Assembly (NCBI GenBank): GCA_963717075.1
Contig: CAVQVI010000010.1
Location: 310,001-374,000, forward strand
Direction: 5' to 3'
Source of the DNA: JBGOTP01 sp963717075
GTDB lineage: Bacteria > Acidobacteriota > Vicinamibacteria > Vicinamibacterales > CAVVIG01
DNA length: 64,000 bases
The notes under the pieces are model-generated. The model did not search any database. It worked only from the letters and a program-made list of their open reading frames with translations, and was not told the origin of the DNA. Positions within the stretch are counted from its first letter, which is position 1. Each line of letters begins with the position of its first letter. The position numbers and the translations under genes are program-made. Of this stretch, positions 1 to 10,759 are shown piece by piece.

Positions 1-1
1 C

Positions 2-736
2 ATGACGGCGGACGAGATTACGACGGCCATCGACGACTTCATCGCAGCCGCCCGCCGCGCCGAGCGGGCCGGATTTGACGGCGTCGAGATCCACGGCGCC
101 CACGGCTATCTCGTATGCCAATTCCTCAGCCCGGAGATCAATCGGCGCGCCGACGGCTACGGCGGCTCGCTCGAACGCCGCTGGCGGTTCCTGTTCGAGA
201 TCGTCGACGGCGTGCGAGCGGCATGCGGGAAACACTTCAGCCTGGGTGTGCGTCTGTCGCCGGAGCGCTTCGGCCTGCGGCTCGATGAAATCCGCGCCGT
301 CGCCGACCGACTGATGCACGAGGCACGCGTCGACTACCTCGATCTATCGCTGTGGGATGTCTTCAAAGAACCTAACGACGAGCCGTTCAAGGGCCGGAGT
401 CTGCTGTCGTATTTCACCGATCTGAAACGTGGCACCGTGCGTCTCGGCGCAGCGGGCAAGATCTCGACCGGCACCGACGCGGCGCGCGCGCGCGCCGCGG
501 GCCTCGACTTCGTGGTCATTGGCCGCTCCGCCGTCCTGCACCACGACTTCCCGGCACGCGTCGCGGCCAATCCAGCGTTCGAACCACACCGGCTGCCGGT
601 GAGCACCGACTATCTGCGTGCCGAAGGCCTAGGTGAGCCATTCATCGGCTACATGCGAACCTGGAAGGGGTTCGTCGAACCTGTCGCAGGCGGCGGCTCG
701 GAGCCCGTAACAGCGATCACAAGCCCGTCAAGGTGA
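2..736 (+). CDS. Old yellow enzyme family NADH:flavin oxidoreductase, C-terminal part
   Basis: FMN-dependent ene-reductase type oxidoreductase of the old yellow enzyme family, a cytoplasmic TIM barrel. About 244 residues lie inside the window and the frame is open to the left edge. Family members usually have 360-400 residues, so the N-terminal third is outside and the methionine codon at base 2 is not a convincing start. Visible signatures are AGFDGVEIHGAHGYL, the following QFLSP, and YGGSLERR. Near the end GKISTG and VVIGRSAV form the stretch that binds the FMN phosphate in this family. It faces citrate synthase tail to tail. The substrate cannot be told from the sequence. Confidence 0.85.
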   Translation: MTADEITTAIDDFIAAARRAERAGFDGVEIHGAHGYLVCQFLSPEINRRADGYGGSLERRWRFLFEIVDGVRAACGKHFSLGVRLSPERFGLRLDEIRAVADRLMHEARVDYLDLSLWDVFKEPNDEPFKGRSLLSYFTDLKRGTVRLGAAGKISTGTDAARARAAGLDFVVIGRSAVLHHDFPARVAANPAFEPHRLPVSTDYLRAEGLGEPFIGYMRTWKGFVEPVAGGGSEPVTAITSPSR

Positions 737-864
737 ACGGCGAGCCGACGGCAATAGCCTTCCATGTCCCGCCTCTATCTCTATGTCCTGCAAGAGTGAT
801 GAGATGGGACTCAGATCCCTCGTGTTCTTCGTGCTTCGTGTTTGACGAGCGATCGCCGAGAGGA

Positions 865-2005
865 CTACCGCTGGTCGATCGAACGGTAGCTTTGGGGATA
901 TTCCGGACCGATGTACTCCGCGCGGGGTCGGATGAGCCGATTGTTGGCGTACTGTTCGAGCACGTGCGCGGTCCATCCCGAGATCCGGCTCACGGCGAAG
1001 ATCGGCGTGAACAGGTCAATGGGAATGCCCAGCGAATAGTAGGTGGAGGCCGAATAGAAATCCACGTTCGGGTTGAGGTTCTTCTCGTTCTTGACGAGCG
1101 CTTCGATACGCTCGGACATCGCGAACCACTCGGGCTGTCCGGCCCGTTGGCCCAGCTCGCGCGACATCTGCCGCAGATGGGTCGCTCGCGGATCTTCGGT
1201 GTGGTACACGCGATGGCCGAAGCCCGGTATCTTTTCCTTGCGCGCCAGCTTCTCCCTGACGACGACTTCTGCCCTCTCCAGTCCGGCAGACTGGCCAATC
1301 TCGAGGAGCAGACGCATGACGTCAGCGTTGGCGCCCCCATGGAGCGGGCCCTTCAGCGCTCCGATGGCACCCACAATAGTCGAGTGGAGGTCCGTGAGCG
1401 TGGCAGCCGCCACGCGCGCGGCGAAAGTTGACGCGTTCAGCTCGTGGTCGGCGTGCAGGATGAGCGCAATATCGAACGCCCGTGTAGCCAGGCTGTTCGG
1501 CCGCTCTCCTGTCAGCATGTACAGGAAATTCGCCGCGTGGCTCAGGACCGGGTCCGGCTGGATGGAACCGCCGCCCGCGTTCAGGCGTCCCATGGTTGCG
1601 ACGAGCGTGCCCAGTTGCGCCGTCAGGCGAATGGCCTTCCGCGTATTGGCCTGCGGTGAGTTGTCGGTCGCTTCGGGATCGTAGTGACCAAGCGCGGAGG
1701 TCAGCGTCCTCAGGGCATCCATGCCCTCACCCTTCGGGAGCATCCGCATGAGCCGGACAATCGGCTCGGGCACTTCGCGCGATGCCGCCAGCTGCGACTG
1801 CAAGTCGCCGAGCTCGGCGCGGGTCGGCAACCGCCGATGCCACAGCAGATAGCAGACCTCCTCGAATGTGGCGTGCTGGGCGAGCTCGTGGATGTCGTAT
1901 CCGCAGTACGCGAGGACCCCACGATCTGCCGTCCAGATAGCAAATGGCTGAAGAGGTTGCGACGGTATCTTCGAGCCCCGCCTTCGGCTTCGCGACGGTG
2001 GTCAT
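865..2005 (-). CDS. gltA: Citrate synthase (one apparent frameshift)
   Basis: Condenses acetyl-CoA and oxaloacetate to citrate at the TCA cycle entry. The main frame (865-1830) gives 321 residues with the catalytic segments GPLHGGAN, GFGHRVYHTEDPRA and NVDFYSASTYY. The N-terminus lies upstream in another frame: ATG at 2005, then KPKAGLEDTV and AICYLDG. Dropping the single T at about 1927 joins it as DRGVLAYCGYDIHEL, the expected continuation, giving about 380 residues, the usual length of the short bacterial form. A one-base insertion is the simplest explanation. The gene is flanked upstream by two hairpins (2024-2080) and converges on the oxidoreductase gene. Confidence 0.9.
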
Positions 2006-2023
2006 GAATGGAGTCAATCGTCG

Positions 2024-2080
2024 GCCCGACCTTCAGGTCGGGCGTTGATACGGCCCGAACGCCCGAGCGAAAGCTCGGGC
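2024..2080. repeat. Two tandem REP-like hairpins
   Basis: Two perfect 8-bp inverted repeats with four-base loops. GCCCGACC pairs with GGTCGGGC (2024-2031 and 2036-2043, loop TTCA). GCCCGAGC pairs with GCTCGGGC (2061-2068 and 2073-2080, loop GAAA, a GNRA tetraloop). The second arm touches the stop codon of the glycosyltransferase gene. A hairpin with the same arm sequence occurs at 13748-13767, so this is a dispersed family. No T-run follows, so it is not a classic intrinsic terminator. Confidence 0.75.
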
Positions 2081-3583
2081 CTACTTCCCGCCCGCGACCT
2101 GCGTGTTCAACACTACCGAATCGTCGTCACCGGTGTATTGCTGAACAACCGAGAGGAGACCGGTGTAGAGGAATCCGATCTGGAACAACACGAGGAACGG
2201 CAGCGTGCCATAGATGCCATTGGCGAGCGCGTAGAAAACCGTCCAGGTGAAATACAGGCCAAGCACGAGCTCGATGAGCGGCTGAACGGCAACCGATTGC
2301 CGGTACTTCTTGCCGACCCATTCGTCCATGCTGGCTTCGATGTGGTACTTGGGCGTGCGCGCGAACTCGCTCTGCGTGTTCAACAGCGCCTCGAACACCG
2401 CGCGCGTGTTGTTAATCGACAACCCGATGCCGACCGACATCAGAAATGGCACGTATTTGAGCCGCGCGAGCCAATCCGAATGAATCTCCCGCTGGCAGAC
2501 CGTGTAGAAGTTGCAGAACGAGAACGTCGCCGCAAAGAACAATGGGACATCGATGAGCAGCATCTCGTACCAACCCATGTTGTAGCGGATCACCATGGAT
2601 GGGAAGATCAGCACCGAGAGGATGCACATCAAGATGTAGTTGAAGTTCGCCGTGAGGTGAAAAAACGCCTCCACTTTCACACCGAGCGGTACGTCGGCCT
2701 GGAGAATGCGGGGGAGGAGCTTGAGGCAGGTCTGCACGGACCCTTTCGCCCAGCGGTGCTGCTGCGACTTGAATGCGTTCATCTCGACGGGGACTTCTGC
2801 CGGGGCGATCACGTCGGAGACGAACACAAACCGCCAACCCCGAAGCTGCGCGCGGTAACTCAGATCGAGGTCTTCCGTGAGCGTGTCGTGCTGCCAGCCA
2901 CCCGCGTCTGCAATGGCGGTTCGGCGCCACACGCCGGCGGTGCCGTTGAAATTGAAGAAGCGCCCGCTGCGATTGCGGCCGCCGTGCTCGAGTACGAAGT
3001 GGCCGTCGAGCAGGATGGATTGGATCTTCGTCAACAACGAGTAGTCCTGGTTGATGTGGCCCCATCGCGCCTGCACCATGCCGATGCCCCGATCGGCGAA
3101 ATGGGGCATGAGACGCGTCAAGAAGTCCGAGGTCGGAATGAAATCGGCGTCGAAGATCGCAATGTACTCCCCGCGCGCAACCCCGAGGCCGGCTTCGAGC
3201 GCGCCGGCTTTGTAGCCCTTTCGATTGGTTCGGTGGATGTACTTGATATCGATGCCCTGCGCGGCATGCCGGCGAACCGCCAGGTCGGCAATCTCCCGTG
3301 TCTCGTCAGTCGAATCGTCCAGAACCTGGATTTCAAGACACTCGCGCGGATAGTCGATTCGGCAGACGGCCTCGATCAGGCGATCGGCCACGTACATCTC
3401 GTTGTACAGCGGCAACTGAATTGTCACGACGGGCGTCGGTGAGAGCGGAGGTCCGGGCCTCGGCTCCTTGTCGCGATTACTCATGTACAGGTACACGAGG
3501 TAATAGCGGTGCCAGCCGTAAACTGCGAGGATAATCAGAACGAAGAAGTACGAAACAAGCGTAAAGGTTTCAGCGAGCGTCAT
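2081..3583 (-). CDS. Family 2 glycosyltransferase, cellulose/mannan synthase-like, membrane-bound
   Basis: Inverting GT2 enzyme of 500 residues, probably building an extracellular beta-linked polysaccharide from a nucleotide sugar at the inner membrane. One N-terminal membrane helix (FTLVSYFFVLIILAVYGW) is followed by the cytoplasmic GT-A domain. It carries VLDDSTDETR, the metal-binding FDADF, the acceptor-site TEDLDLSY and QQHRW, the D,D,D,QxxRW set of processive synthases. Several hydrophobic segments follow (NYILMCILSVLIF, MLLIDVPLFFAATF and later ones). No PilZ domain is visible. It is divergent from larB. Resemblance is to CslA/BcsA-type synthases; the polymer is unknown. Confidence 0.88.
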   Translation of the reverse strand: MTLAETFTLVSYFFVLIILAVYGWHRYYLVYLYMSNRDKEPRPGPPLSPTPVVTIQLPLYNEMYVADRLIEAVCRIDYPRECLEIQVLDDSTDETREIADLAVRRHAAQGIDIKYIHRTNRKGYKAGALEAGLGVARGEYIAIFDADFIPTSDFLTRLMPHFADRGIGMVQARWGHINQDYSLLTKIQSILLDGHFVLEHGGRNRSGRFFNFNGTAGVWRRTAIADAGGWQHDTLTEDLDLSYRAQLRGWRFVFVSDVIAPAEVPVEMNAFKSQQHRWAKGSVQTCLKLLPRILQADVPLGVKVEAFFHLTANFNYILMCILSVLIFPSMVIRYNMGWYEMLLIDVPLFFAATFSFCNFYTVCQREIHSDWLARLKYVPFLMSVGIGLSINNTRAVFEALLNTQSEFARTPKYHIEASMDEWVGKKYRQSVAVQPLIELVLGLYFTWTVFYALANGIYGTLPFLVLFQIGFLYTGLLSVVQQYTGDDDSVVLNTQVAGGK

Positions 3584-3595
3584 TTAGCAGAAACA

Positions 3596-3622
3596 ATTAT
3601 ATTACGGCCCAGTCCCTGTCAC
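3596..3622 (-). promoter_or_regulatory. Possible promoter of the glycosyltransferase gene
   Basis: On the minus strand TATAAT lies at 3601-3596, about 12 bases before the ATG at 3583. GTGACA (3622-3617) lies upstream with a short 15-base spacer. The -10 is a perfect match and the -35 is weak. Transcription from here would leave a leader of only about six bases. Confidence 0.35.
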
Positions 3623-3623
3623 C

Positions 3624-4382
3624 ATGAATCCTTCCGAACTCCGAGTCCTCCTCCAGAAGGTCGCCGCCGGCTCCATCGAGGCAACCGCCGCTGAGCTACA
3701 ACTGCTCGAGGCGCTGCGGGCTCAACCCTTTGCGGACCTCGGGTTTGCGAGAGTCGACCACCATCGTGTGGTTCGGCATGGGTTTCCGGAGGTTGTGCTC
3801 GGCTTGGGAAAGACCCCCGCTCAGATCAGCGCGATCGCCGCAGAAATCGTTAGCCGGGGCTCCACGCTGATCGTCACACGTGCGAGCCAGGACGCATTCG
3901 ACGCGGTTCGTCTCTCCGTGCCGGCGGCCACGTACTATCCCGACGCACGCATCATCGCCCTCGAGCAGCAAGATGTGACCCGCGGCACGGGACGCATTCT
4001 CATCGTTGCCGCTGGCACGTCCGATCTACCGGTCGCCGAGGAGGCAGCTCGAACGGCTGAACTCATGGGCAACGACATCGACCGCCTCTACGACGTCGGC
4101 GTCGCCGGCCTCCATCGGTTGCTCGCCGAAGGTTCACGTCTCGCAACGGCGCGCGTCATCGTTGTGGTGGCTGGCATGGAGGGGGCGCTACCGAGCGTGG
4201 TCGCCGGCCTTGTTTCCGTGCCGGTGATCGCCGTGCCCACGTCCATCGGATATGGAGCGAGCTTCGGGGGTATTGCCGCGCTGCTTGGCATGCTCACGAG
4301 CTGCGCTTCTGGGGTATCGGTTGTCAACATCGACAACGGTTTCGGCGCTGCCAATATTGCCAGCCTGATCAATCATTTGTAG
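3624..4382 (+). CDS. larB: LarB, nickel pincer cofactor biosynthesis carboxylase/hydrolase
   Basis: In lactate racemase cofactor synthesis LarB carboxylates the pyridinium ring of nicotinic acid adenine dinucleotide and cleaves its phosphoanhydride bond. The 252-residue frame has the family's two parts. The N-terminal region includes LGFARVDHHR and GFPEVVLGLGKTP. The PurE-like C-terminal domain includes AAGTSDLPVAEEAA, DVGVAGLHRLL, VVAGMEGALPSVVAGL, PTSIGYGA and VNIDNGFGA. Length and motifs are normal. No larC, larE or larA is in the window, so the enzyme that uses the cofactor must be elsewhere. It may have its own promoter in the 40-base gap shared with the divergent glycosyltransferase gene. 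Confidence 0.92.
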   Translation: MNPSELRVLLQKVAAGSIEATAAELQLLEALRAQPFADLGFARVDHHRVVRHGFPEVVLGLGKTPAQISAIAAEIVSRGSTLIVTRASQDAFDAVRLSVPAATYYPDARIIALEQQDVTRGTGRILIVAAGTSDLPVAEEAARTAELMGNDIDRLYDVGVAGLHRLLAEGSRLATARVIVVVAGMEGALPSVVAGLVSVPVIAVPTSIGYGASFGGIAALLGMLTSCASGVSVVNIDNGFGAANIASLINHL

Positions 4383-4477
4383 GGATTGGCGATGGGAAGT
4401 AGGGAGAGGGTGTGGGGACTGGAGAGTCGGAGGGCAAAGAGTGGAGAAAAAAGTGCGGATTGGAAGAGAGGCTTTGC

Positions 4478-4507
4478 CTATTCCCTATTCCCTAATCCCC
4501 ATTCCCC
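4478..4507. repeat. Pyrimidine-rich short-word tandem repeat
   Basis: The gap between larB and mutS2 ends in a tandem run of the word ATTCCCT and close variants (CTATTCCC, CTAATCCCC, CATTCCCC). A purine-rich stretch with GGGATTGG and GGGAAGTAGGG lies at 4380-4405 and could pair with it imperfectly. No coding potential is evident. Confidence 0.6.
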
Positions 4508-4527
4508 GTTAAGATCTCTCGTCCCCC

Positions 4528-6913
4528 ATGCAGCCAGGAGTCCTCCGGGCCCTCGAATTCGACCGCGTCGTCGAAGCGGTGCGCAGCTTCGCGCTCACGC
4601 CGATGGGCGACGAACGTCTTGCTCGGCTGACACCATCGACTGATCCGCAGAGGGTCGCCCAGTGGCTCGCCGGCACCTCGGAAGCGGCGGGCTACGTTTC
4701 CACGCACGGTGTCTTTCCGCTACGCGCGTCGGAGGATCTCCCAAAGATTGTCGCGGCGCTGGCGGTTCAGGGACGCGCGCTCGAAGCGATGCGCCTGCTG
4801 TCGCTGTCTTCCTTTCTCGAGTCGGTCGAAGAAACACGCGCCGCCATCCGACGTGTGTCGGTCGCGGTGCCGATTCTCGAACGCGCGAGCGCGGGAGCTG
4901 CCTCATTCACGAGTGAGATCTCCCGAGTGCGTGACACGATCGACGCCGCCGGCGACGTCGTCGATCACGCGAGCCCCGTGCTGAGAACCATTCGGGATCG
5001 GCTGCGAAAACAACGCGCGCGCCTGCGCGGGACGCTCGAGTCGTACCTGCGAGGGAAGGAGACAGCGAAATACCTGCAAGATCAGGTCGTCACCGAGCGC
5101 AACGGCCGCTATGTCCTCGTCGTCCGGGCGGAACATCGGAGTAACATTCCGGGCATCGTGCATGGGGCGTCGACGAGCGGCGCGAGCCTGTTTCTCGAAC
5201 CGCTCAGCACGGTTGAAATCAACAACGACATCGTCGCACTCGAAGAACAGGAAGCCGAGGAAGTGCGACGGATTCTCCTAGCGCTGAGCGACGGATTCCG
5301 CTCGCGGGCAGCTGAGCTGAGCCGCACGATTGACACCGCGGCGGACCTCGACGTGCTGCAGGCGCGCGCCAGGTTCTCGCAATCCATCGATGGTGTGGAG
5401 CCGACGCTGACCACCGATGGCACGCTCGAGCTGCTCGCAGCGCGCCATCCACTCCTCAAATCGCCGGTGCCGGTGACTATCAGGATTCTGCCGCCGGCCA
5501 CCATTCTGCTGGTCACCGGTCCAAATACCGGCGGCAAGACGGTTGCCCTCAAGACGGTGGGATTGCTCGCGCTGATGGCGCAGGCTGGATTGCGCATTCC
5601 TGTCGCCGATGGCTCTCGCTTGCCGGCGTTTCGATCGGTATTCGCCGACATTGGCGATGAGCAGTCGATCGACGCGAGCCTCAGCACATTTTCTGGACAC
5701 ATCTCGAACATTGCGGCGATGGATCGAGCACTCACCGCGCCGGCGCTCGTTCTGCTGGACGAGGTTGGCTCTGGGACCGATCCTGTAGAAGGCGGCGCCC
5801 TCGGCGTCGCCATCGTGGACCACTTCCGGCGACGGGGCGCTACGGTCGTCGCGACAAGCCATTACGATGCGCTCAAGACCTACGCCTCGACAACGGAGGG
5901 CGTGGCGAGCGCGGCGTTCGGATTCGACGCCGAGACGTTTGCCCCCACGTATCAGCTGGTCTACGGATCGCCGGGACGAAGCCTCGCGATCGAAATCGCG
6001 GCGCGCCTCGGCCTCAATGGGACGATCGTGGCCGCGGCGCGAGGCAATCTCGGCGAGCGAGAAACACAGCTGGCCGAGCACCTGGCCAGGATCGACCGCG
6101 ACTTGCGGGCGCTCGAGCACGACCAGCGACTCGTCGCGCGGCACCGAGAGACGCTGGAAGAAGCCGACGCGCGGCTGCATCAGCGAGAGGAAACGCTCAG
6201 ACAGCGTGAAGAGACGTTCCGGCGCCGGCTGCACGGCGAGATCGAGACGCAGGTCCGCGTCGCGCGACGCGAGATTGACGAGGTGATCGCGGGTCTGAAA
6301 GCAAGGTCGCACGCGATCGCCGAGGACGCGGGCAAGCAAACCATCACCACCGGGGACACGGGCGGGGCACGCAGTGACGCAAGAGCCGCAGTGGACTCCG
6401 TGGTCCAGCGTTTTCTGGAACCGGTCGAGCCGTTGCCCACATCCAATCCTGACCCCGCGCCCACGCTTGCCGTGGGTGATCAGGTGATCGTTGCCGGGCT
6501 CGGGCTGCGTGCGATCGTGACCAACCTTCACGAGGGCGCGGCAGACCTCGACATGCGCGGCAAACGCATGCGGGCCAACGTGCGCGACTTGCGCCTCGTG
6601 AGCCATGCCGGAACTGGCGTCCGCACCGCCGGTGAGCGTGCACGTCGAGCTGCAGCCTCGCACCTTCTCGTCGGCGGACTTGAATGTCATCGGCTGCACT
6701 GTGGAAGAAGCGATCGGACGAGCCGAACGTTTTCTCGATGAATCGCTGCTGGGCGATCAGCATGTCGTGCGGTTCATCCATGGGTACGGCACGGGCCAGC
6801 TGAAGCGCGCACTGGCCGGCTTTCTGCAACAGCACCCCTTGGTGCTACGGTTCGCGGCTGCGCCTCCGGAAGAGGGTGGCGGAGGGGTAACCGTGGTGGA
6901 ATTGAAGGAGTGA
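4528..6913 (+). CDS. mutS2: MutS2 family ATPase with C-terminal Smr nuclease domain (one apparent frameshift)
   Basis: MutS2 (RqcU) acts on branched DNA and collided ribosomes; it has no mismatch-recognition domain. The order here is lever/clamp region, ATPase with Walker A TGPNTGGKT, Walker B LVLLDEVGSGTDP and switch ATSHYDALKTYA, a long charged coiled coil (RDLRALEHDQRLVARHRE), a KOW-like patch (VGDQVIVAGLG) and the Smr domain (LNVIGCTVEEA, FIHGYGTGQLKRAL). The Smr domain is one frame over, and the join is at about 6603-6606 (one extra base). The corrected length is about 795 residues, normal for the family. Its stop overlaps the dnaG start (TGATG), indicating translational coupling. Confidence 0.92.
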
Positions 6914-8672
6914 TGGGGCTGTTTCCGCAGCAGTTCATCGACGACCTGAAACTGCAGGCCAACATCGTTCAGGTGATTCAGGAGTACGTACCGCTCAAGC
7001 AGGCGGGCACGAGCTACAAGGGTCTGTGTCCGTTCCACTCCGAGAGGACGCCCTCGTTCCACGTGAATCCGGAACGAGGCATCTTTCACTGTTTCGGGTG
7101 CGGCGTGGGCGGAGACGTGTTCAAGTTCCTCGAGCTGCAGGAGAAAACCGCTTTCCCCGACGCGGTGCGACTGCTCGCCCAGAAGTTCGGTCTCGCACTG
7201 CCGGAGCTCAGCGAGGGTGAGCGAAAACGCCAGGCGTGACGCCGGGCTGCGGGAGGCTCTCCTCAAGGTGCATGAGGTAGCGGCAACGTATTTTCGCGAA
7301 CAGCTCGCCGGCCCCCGGGGCACGCGCGCGTCAGCAGCTCCGGGACCGCGGGGTCACCGAGCAGACTATCGGGCAACTCGGCCTCGGCTACGCGCCGCGC
7401 GAAGGTCTCACGAGCCGGCTCCTCGCCCAGGGATTCAGCCAGAGCCTGCTGCTGCAGAGCGGTCTGGTCAAAGCAGCGCGACAACGGCGATCTGCGAGAT
7501 CGGTTTTCGGAACCGCTTGATGGTTCCGATCTGCCGCGATGCCGGCTCCGTGGTCGCGTTCGGCGGTCGATCGATCGAGGCCGATCAGCAGCCGAAGTAC
7601 CTGAATTCGCCAGAGACGCCCATCTACTCGAAGGGGCGCACGCTGTACGGACTGAACCTGACGAAAGGCGGCCATCCGCACCCTCGGCTATGCCGTCCTC
7701 GTGGAAGGCTACTTCGACTTCGCCCAGGTCTTCCAGACTCAGGCGGCGCCGGTCGTCGCATCGTGCGGAACGGCGCTGACGCCGCATCAGGCTCAGCTGC
7801 TCCGCCGTTTTACGTCGAAGATCGTGCTGAGCTACGATCCTGACGCCGCCGGACAAGGGGCCGCAGCCCGATCGTGCGAGCTCCTCGTCACCGAGGGGTT
7901 CGATGTCAACGTCGCGAGGCTCAACGCCGGCGAGGATCCAGACACGTTCATCCGAAAGAATGGACCCGAGCGGTATCGGGAGCGTCTCAAGACATCGAGA
8001 CCGTATCTCGAATACCTGCTCGATCAGGCCTCCGCCGGGCTCGATTTCGGGCGTGACGACCATCGCCGCCAGTTCCTGAACAAGATGCTCACCGTGGCGG
8101 CGCAAATCCCCGATGCGGCCGCCCGTGATCAGTTTGCGGACCGGATTGCGCACAAGGCGCGTATAACGGAAGGGGTTGTCCGCGACGAGATTCGGAAGGC
8201 AGCCGTGAACCGGCGGACGACAGTCACCGCGCGGGAAATGCCGAGCTTCGGGAAGCTGAAGGATGCCGAGAAAGCCCTTATTTGGTGGCTAATTAACCGC
8301 CCTGCGGAGTCCTTTCCGGAACTGGCCGATTTGGACGACTCGGACCTCGCCGAAACCGCCGGACGACCCGTTTTGGAGGTGGCGCGGGGACTGCAGACAG
8401 ATTCCCCGGAACTCTTACCATCGACGTTGATTCAGCGTCTAAGTAAGATGGAGGGTCAGCTCGTTGCCACGATCGCCTCGGAAACGCACCCGCCGGCCTT
8501 CAGGGTAGGCGATTGCATTCGCGCGTTGAAGCGCGTGCGCTGGGAACGGGAACACTCCGCCGTGCGTCACGAAATCGCCCGATTGCAGCAACTGGGACAG
8601 GACGGCGCCCAGATGAACATCTTGCTCGCACAGATGCGCGAGCTGGCTCACCGCATTGAAGATCTACGCTAG
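6913..8672 (+). CDS. dnaG: DNA primase DnaG (several apparent frameshifts)
   Basis: Makes RNA primers at the replication fork. ATG 6913 overlaps the mutS2 stop, with GAAGGAG just before it. The N-terminal zinc domain has CPFHSERTPSFHV and HCFGCGVGGD (Cys-His-Cys-Cys). The catalytic core follows with QQLRDRGVTEQTIGQLGLGY, VVAFGGRSI and YLNSPETPIYSKG. The Toprim motifs EGYFD and LSYDPDAAG and a helical C-terminal DnaB-binding region complete it. These parts lie in different frames, with breaks near 7215, 7312, 7495 and 7669. From 7701 on the frame is intact. An essential single-copy gene with four breaks argues for sequence error. It sits between mutS2 and rpoD, as in a macromolecular-synthesis operon. 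Confidence 0.9.
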
Positions 8673-8682
8673 GGAGGACCGC

Positions 8683-10405
<1,723 letters not shown>

Positions 10406-10449
10406 GACTTGGCAGTCATCGGTATTGGCATCGTCAGGCAATCGCGATC

Positions 10450-10494
10450 ATGACCAAGACCGAATGACCGACTACGATGACCGATCCAATGACC
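10450..10494. repeat. ATGACC short-word repeat between rpoD and the tRNA gene
   Basis: The word ATGACC occurs four times at 10450, 10464, 10477 and 10489, spaced 14, 13 and 12 bases. It fills most of the gap before the tRNA gene. No role is evident; it resembles the other short-word intergenic repeats in this window. Confidence 0.55.
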
Positions 10495-10515
10495 AGATTC
10501 TGGCTACACTGTGTC

Positions 10516-10591
10516 GGGCCCATAGCTCAACGGTCAGAGCCGCCGGCTCATAACCGGCCCGTTCCAGGTTCGAATCCTGGTGGGCCCACCA
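10516..10591 (+). tRNA. tRNA with CAT anticodon (elongator Met or Ile2)
   Basis: A full 76-base cloverleaf with encoded CCA. The acceptor GGGCCCA pairs with TGGGCCC, the D stem is GCTC/GAGC, the anticodon stem GCCGG/CCGGC holds loop CTCATAA, and the T stem CCAGG/CCTGG holds loop TTCGAAT. The anticodon is CAT. The G1-C72 pair rules out the bacterial initiator type, which has an unpaired first position. Elongator methionine and lysidine-modified isoleucine tRNAs both carry CAT and cannot be separated safely by eye. A TACACT hexamer at 10505-10510 could be its -10 element. Confidence 0.93.
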
Positions 10592-10602
10592 CACGTTCCG
10601 AG

Positions 10603-10634
10603 ATTGCCAATTGCCAATTGTTCATTGCCAATTG
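10603..10634. repeat. ATTGCCAATTG tandem repeat after the tRNA
   Basis: Overlapping copies of ATTGCC and CAATTG make an AT-rich run with internal dyad symmetry (CAATTG is its own reverse complement). It starts 12 bases after the tRNA 3' end in otherwise GC-rich sequence. Confidence 0.6.
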
Positions 10635-10713
10635 AGTGAGCGGCCACGGGTGATGATGTCGCCCGCGGCTTCAACTGGGTCGGATTCGTCCCGAGCCCAG
10701 TCAAAAGACAACC

Positions 10714-10745
10714 AGCCCCGGTGCGCGAGCGCCGGGGCTTTTTTT
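10714..10745 (+). terminator. Rho-independent terminator after rpoD-tRNA
   Basis: The stem AGCCCCGG / CCGGGGCT (10714-10721 and 10732-10739) has a ten-base loop and runs into seven T residues (10739-10745). This is the best intrinsic terminator in the window and closes the mutS2-dnaG-rpoD-tRNA transcription unit. The next gene starts only about 15 bases later. Confidence 0.9.
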
Positions 10746-10759
10746 GTGTCCGCCCATGC

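Noticed and set aside
865..2005. Calling gltA, dnaG, rpoD, murD, murE and similar broken genes pseudogenes
   Set aside because: The genes are essential, breaks are mostly one base, full motif sets survive in the alternate frames, and breaks cluster by region. Sequence error fits better than decay.
2045..3442. 465-codon open frame on the plus strand across the glycosyltransferase gene
   Set aside because: Exactly opposite a well-supported GT2 gene; the predicted protein is arginine/glutamate/histidine-rich without any motif, as expected from the complement of GC-rich codons.
5278..6699. 473-codon minus-strand frame over mutS2
   Set aside because: Antisense shadow of the conserved MutS2 ATPase; composition is arginine-rich and no domain is visible.
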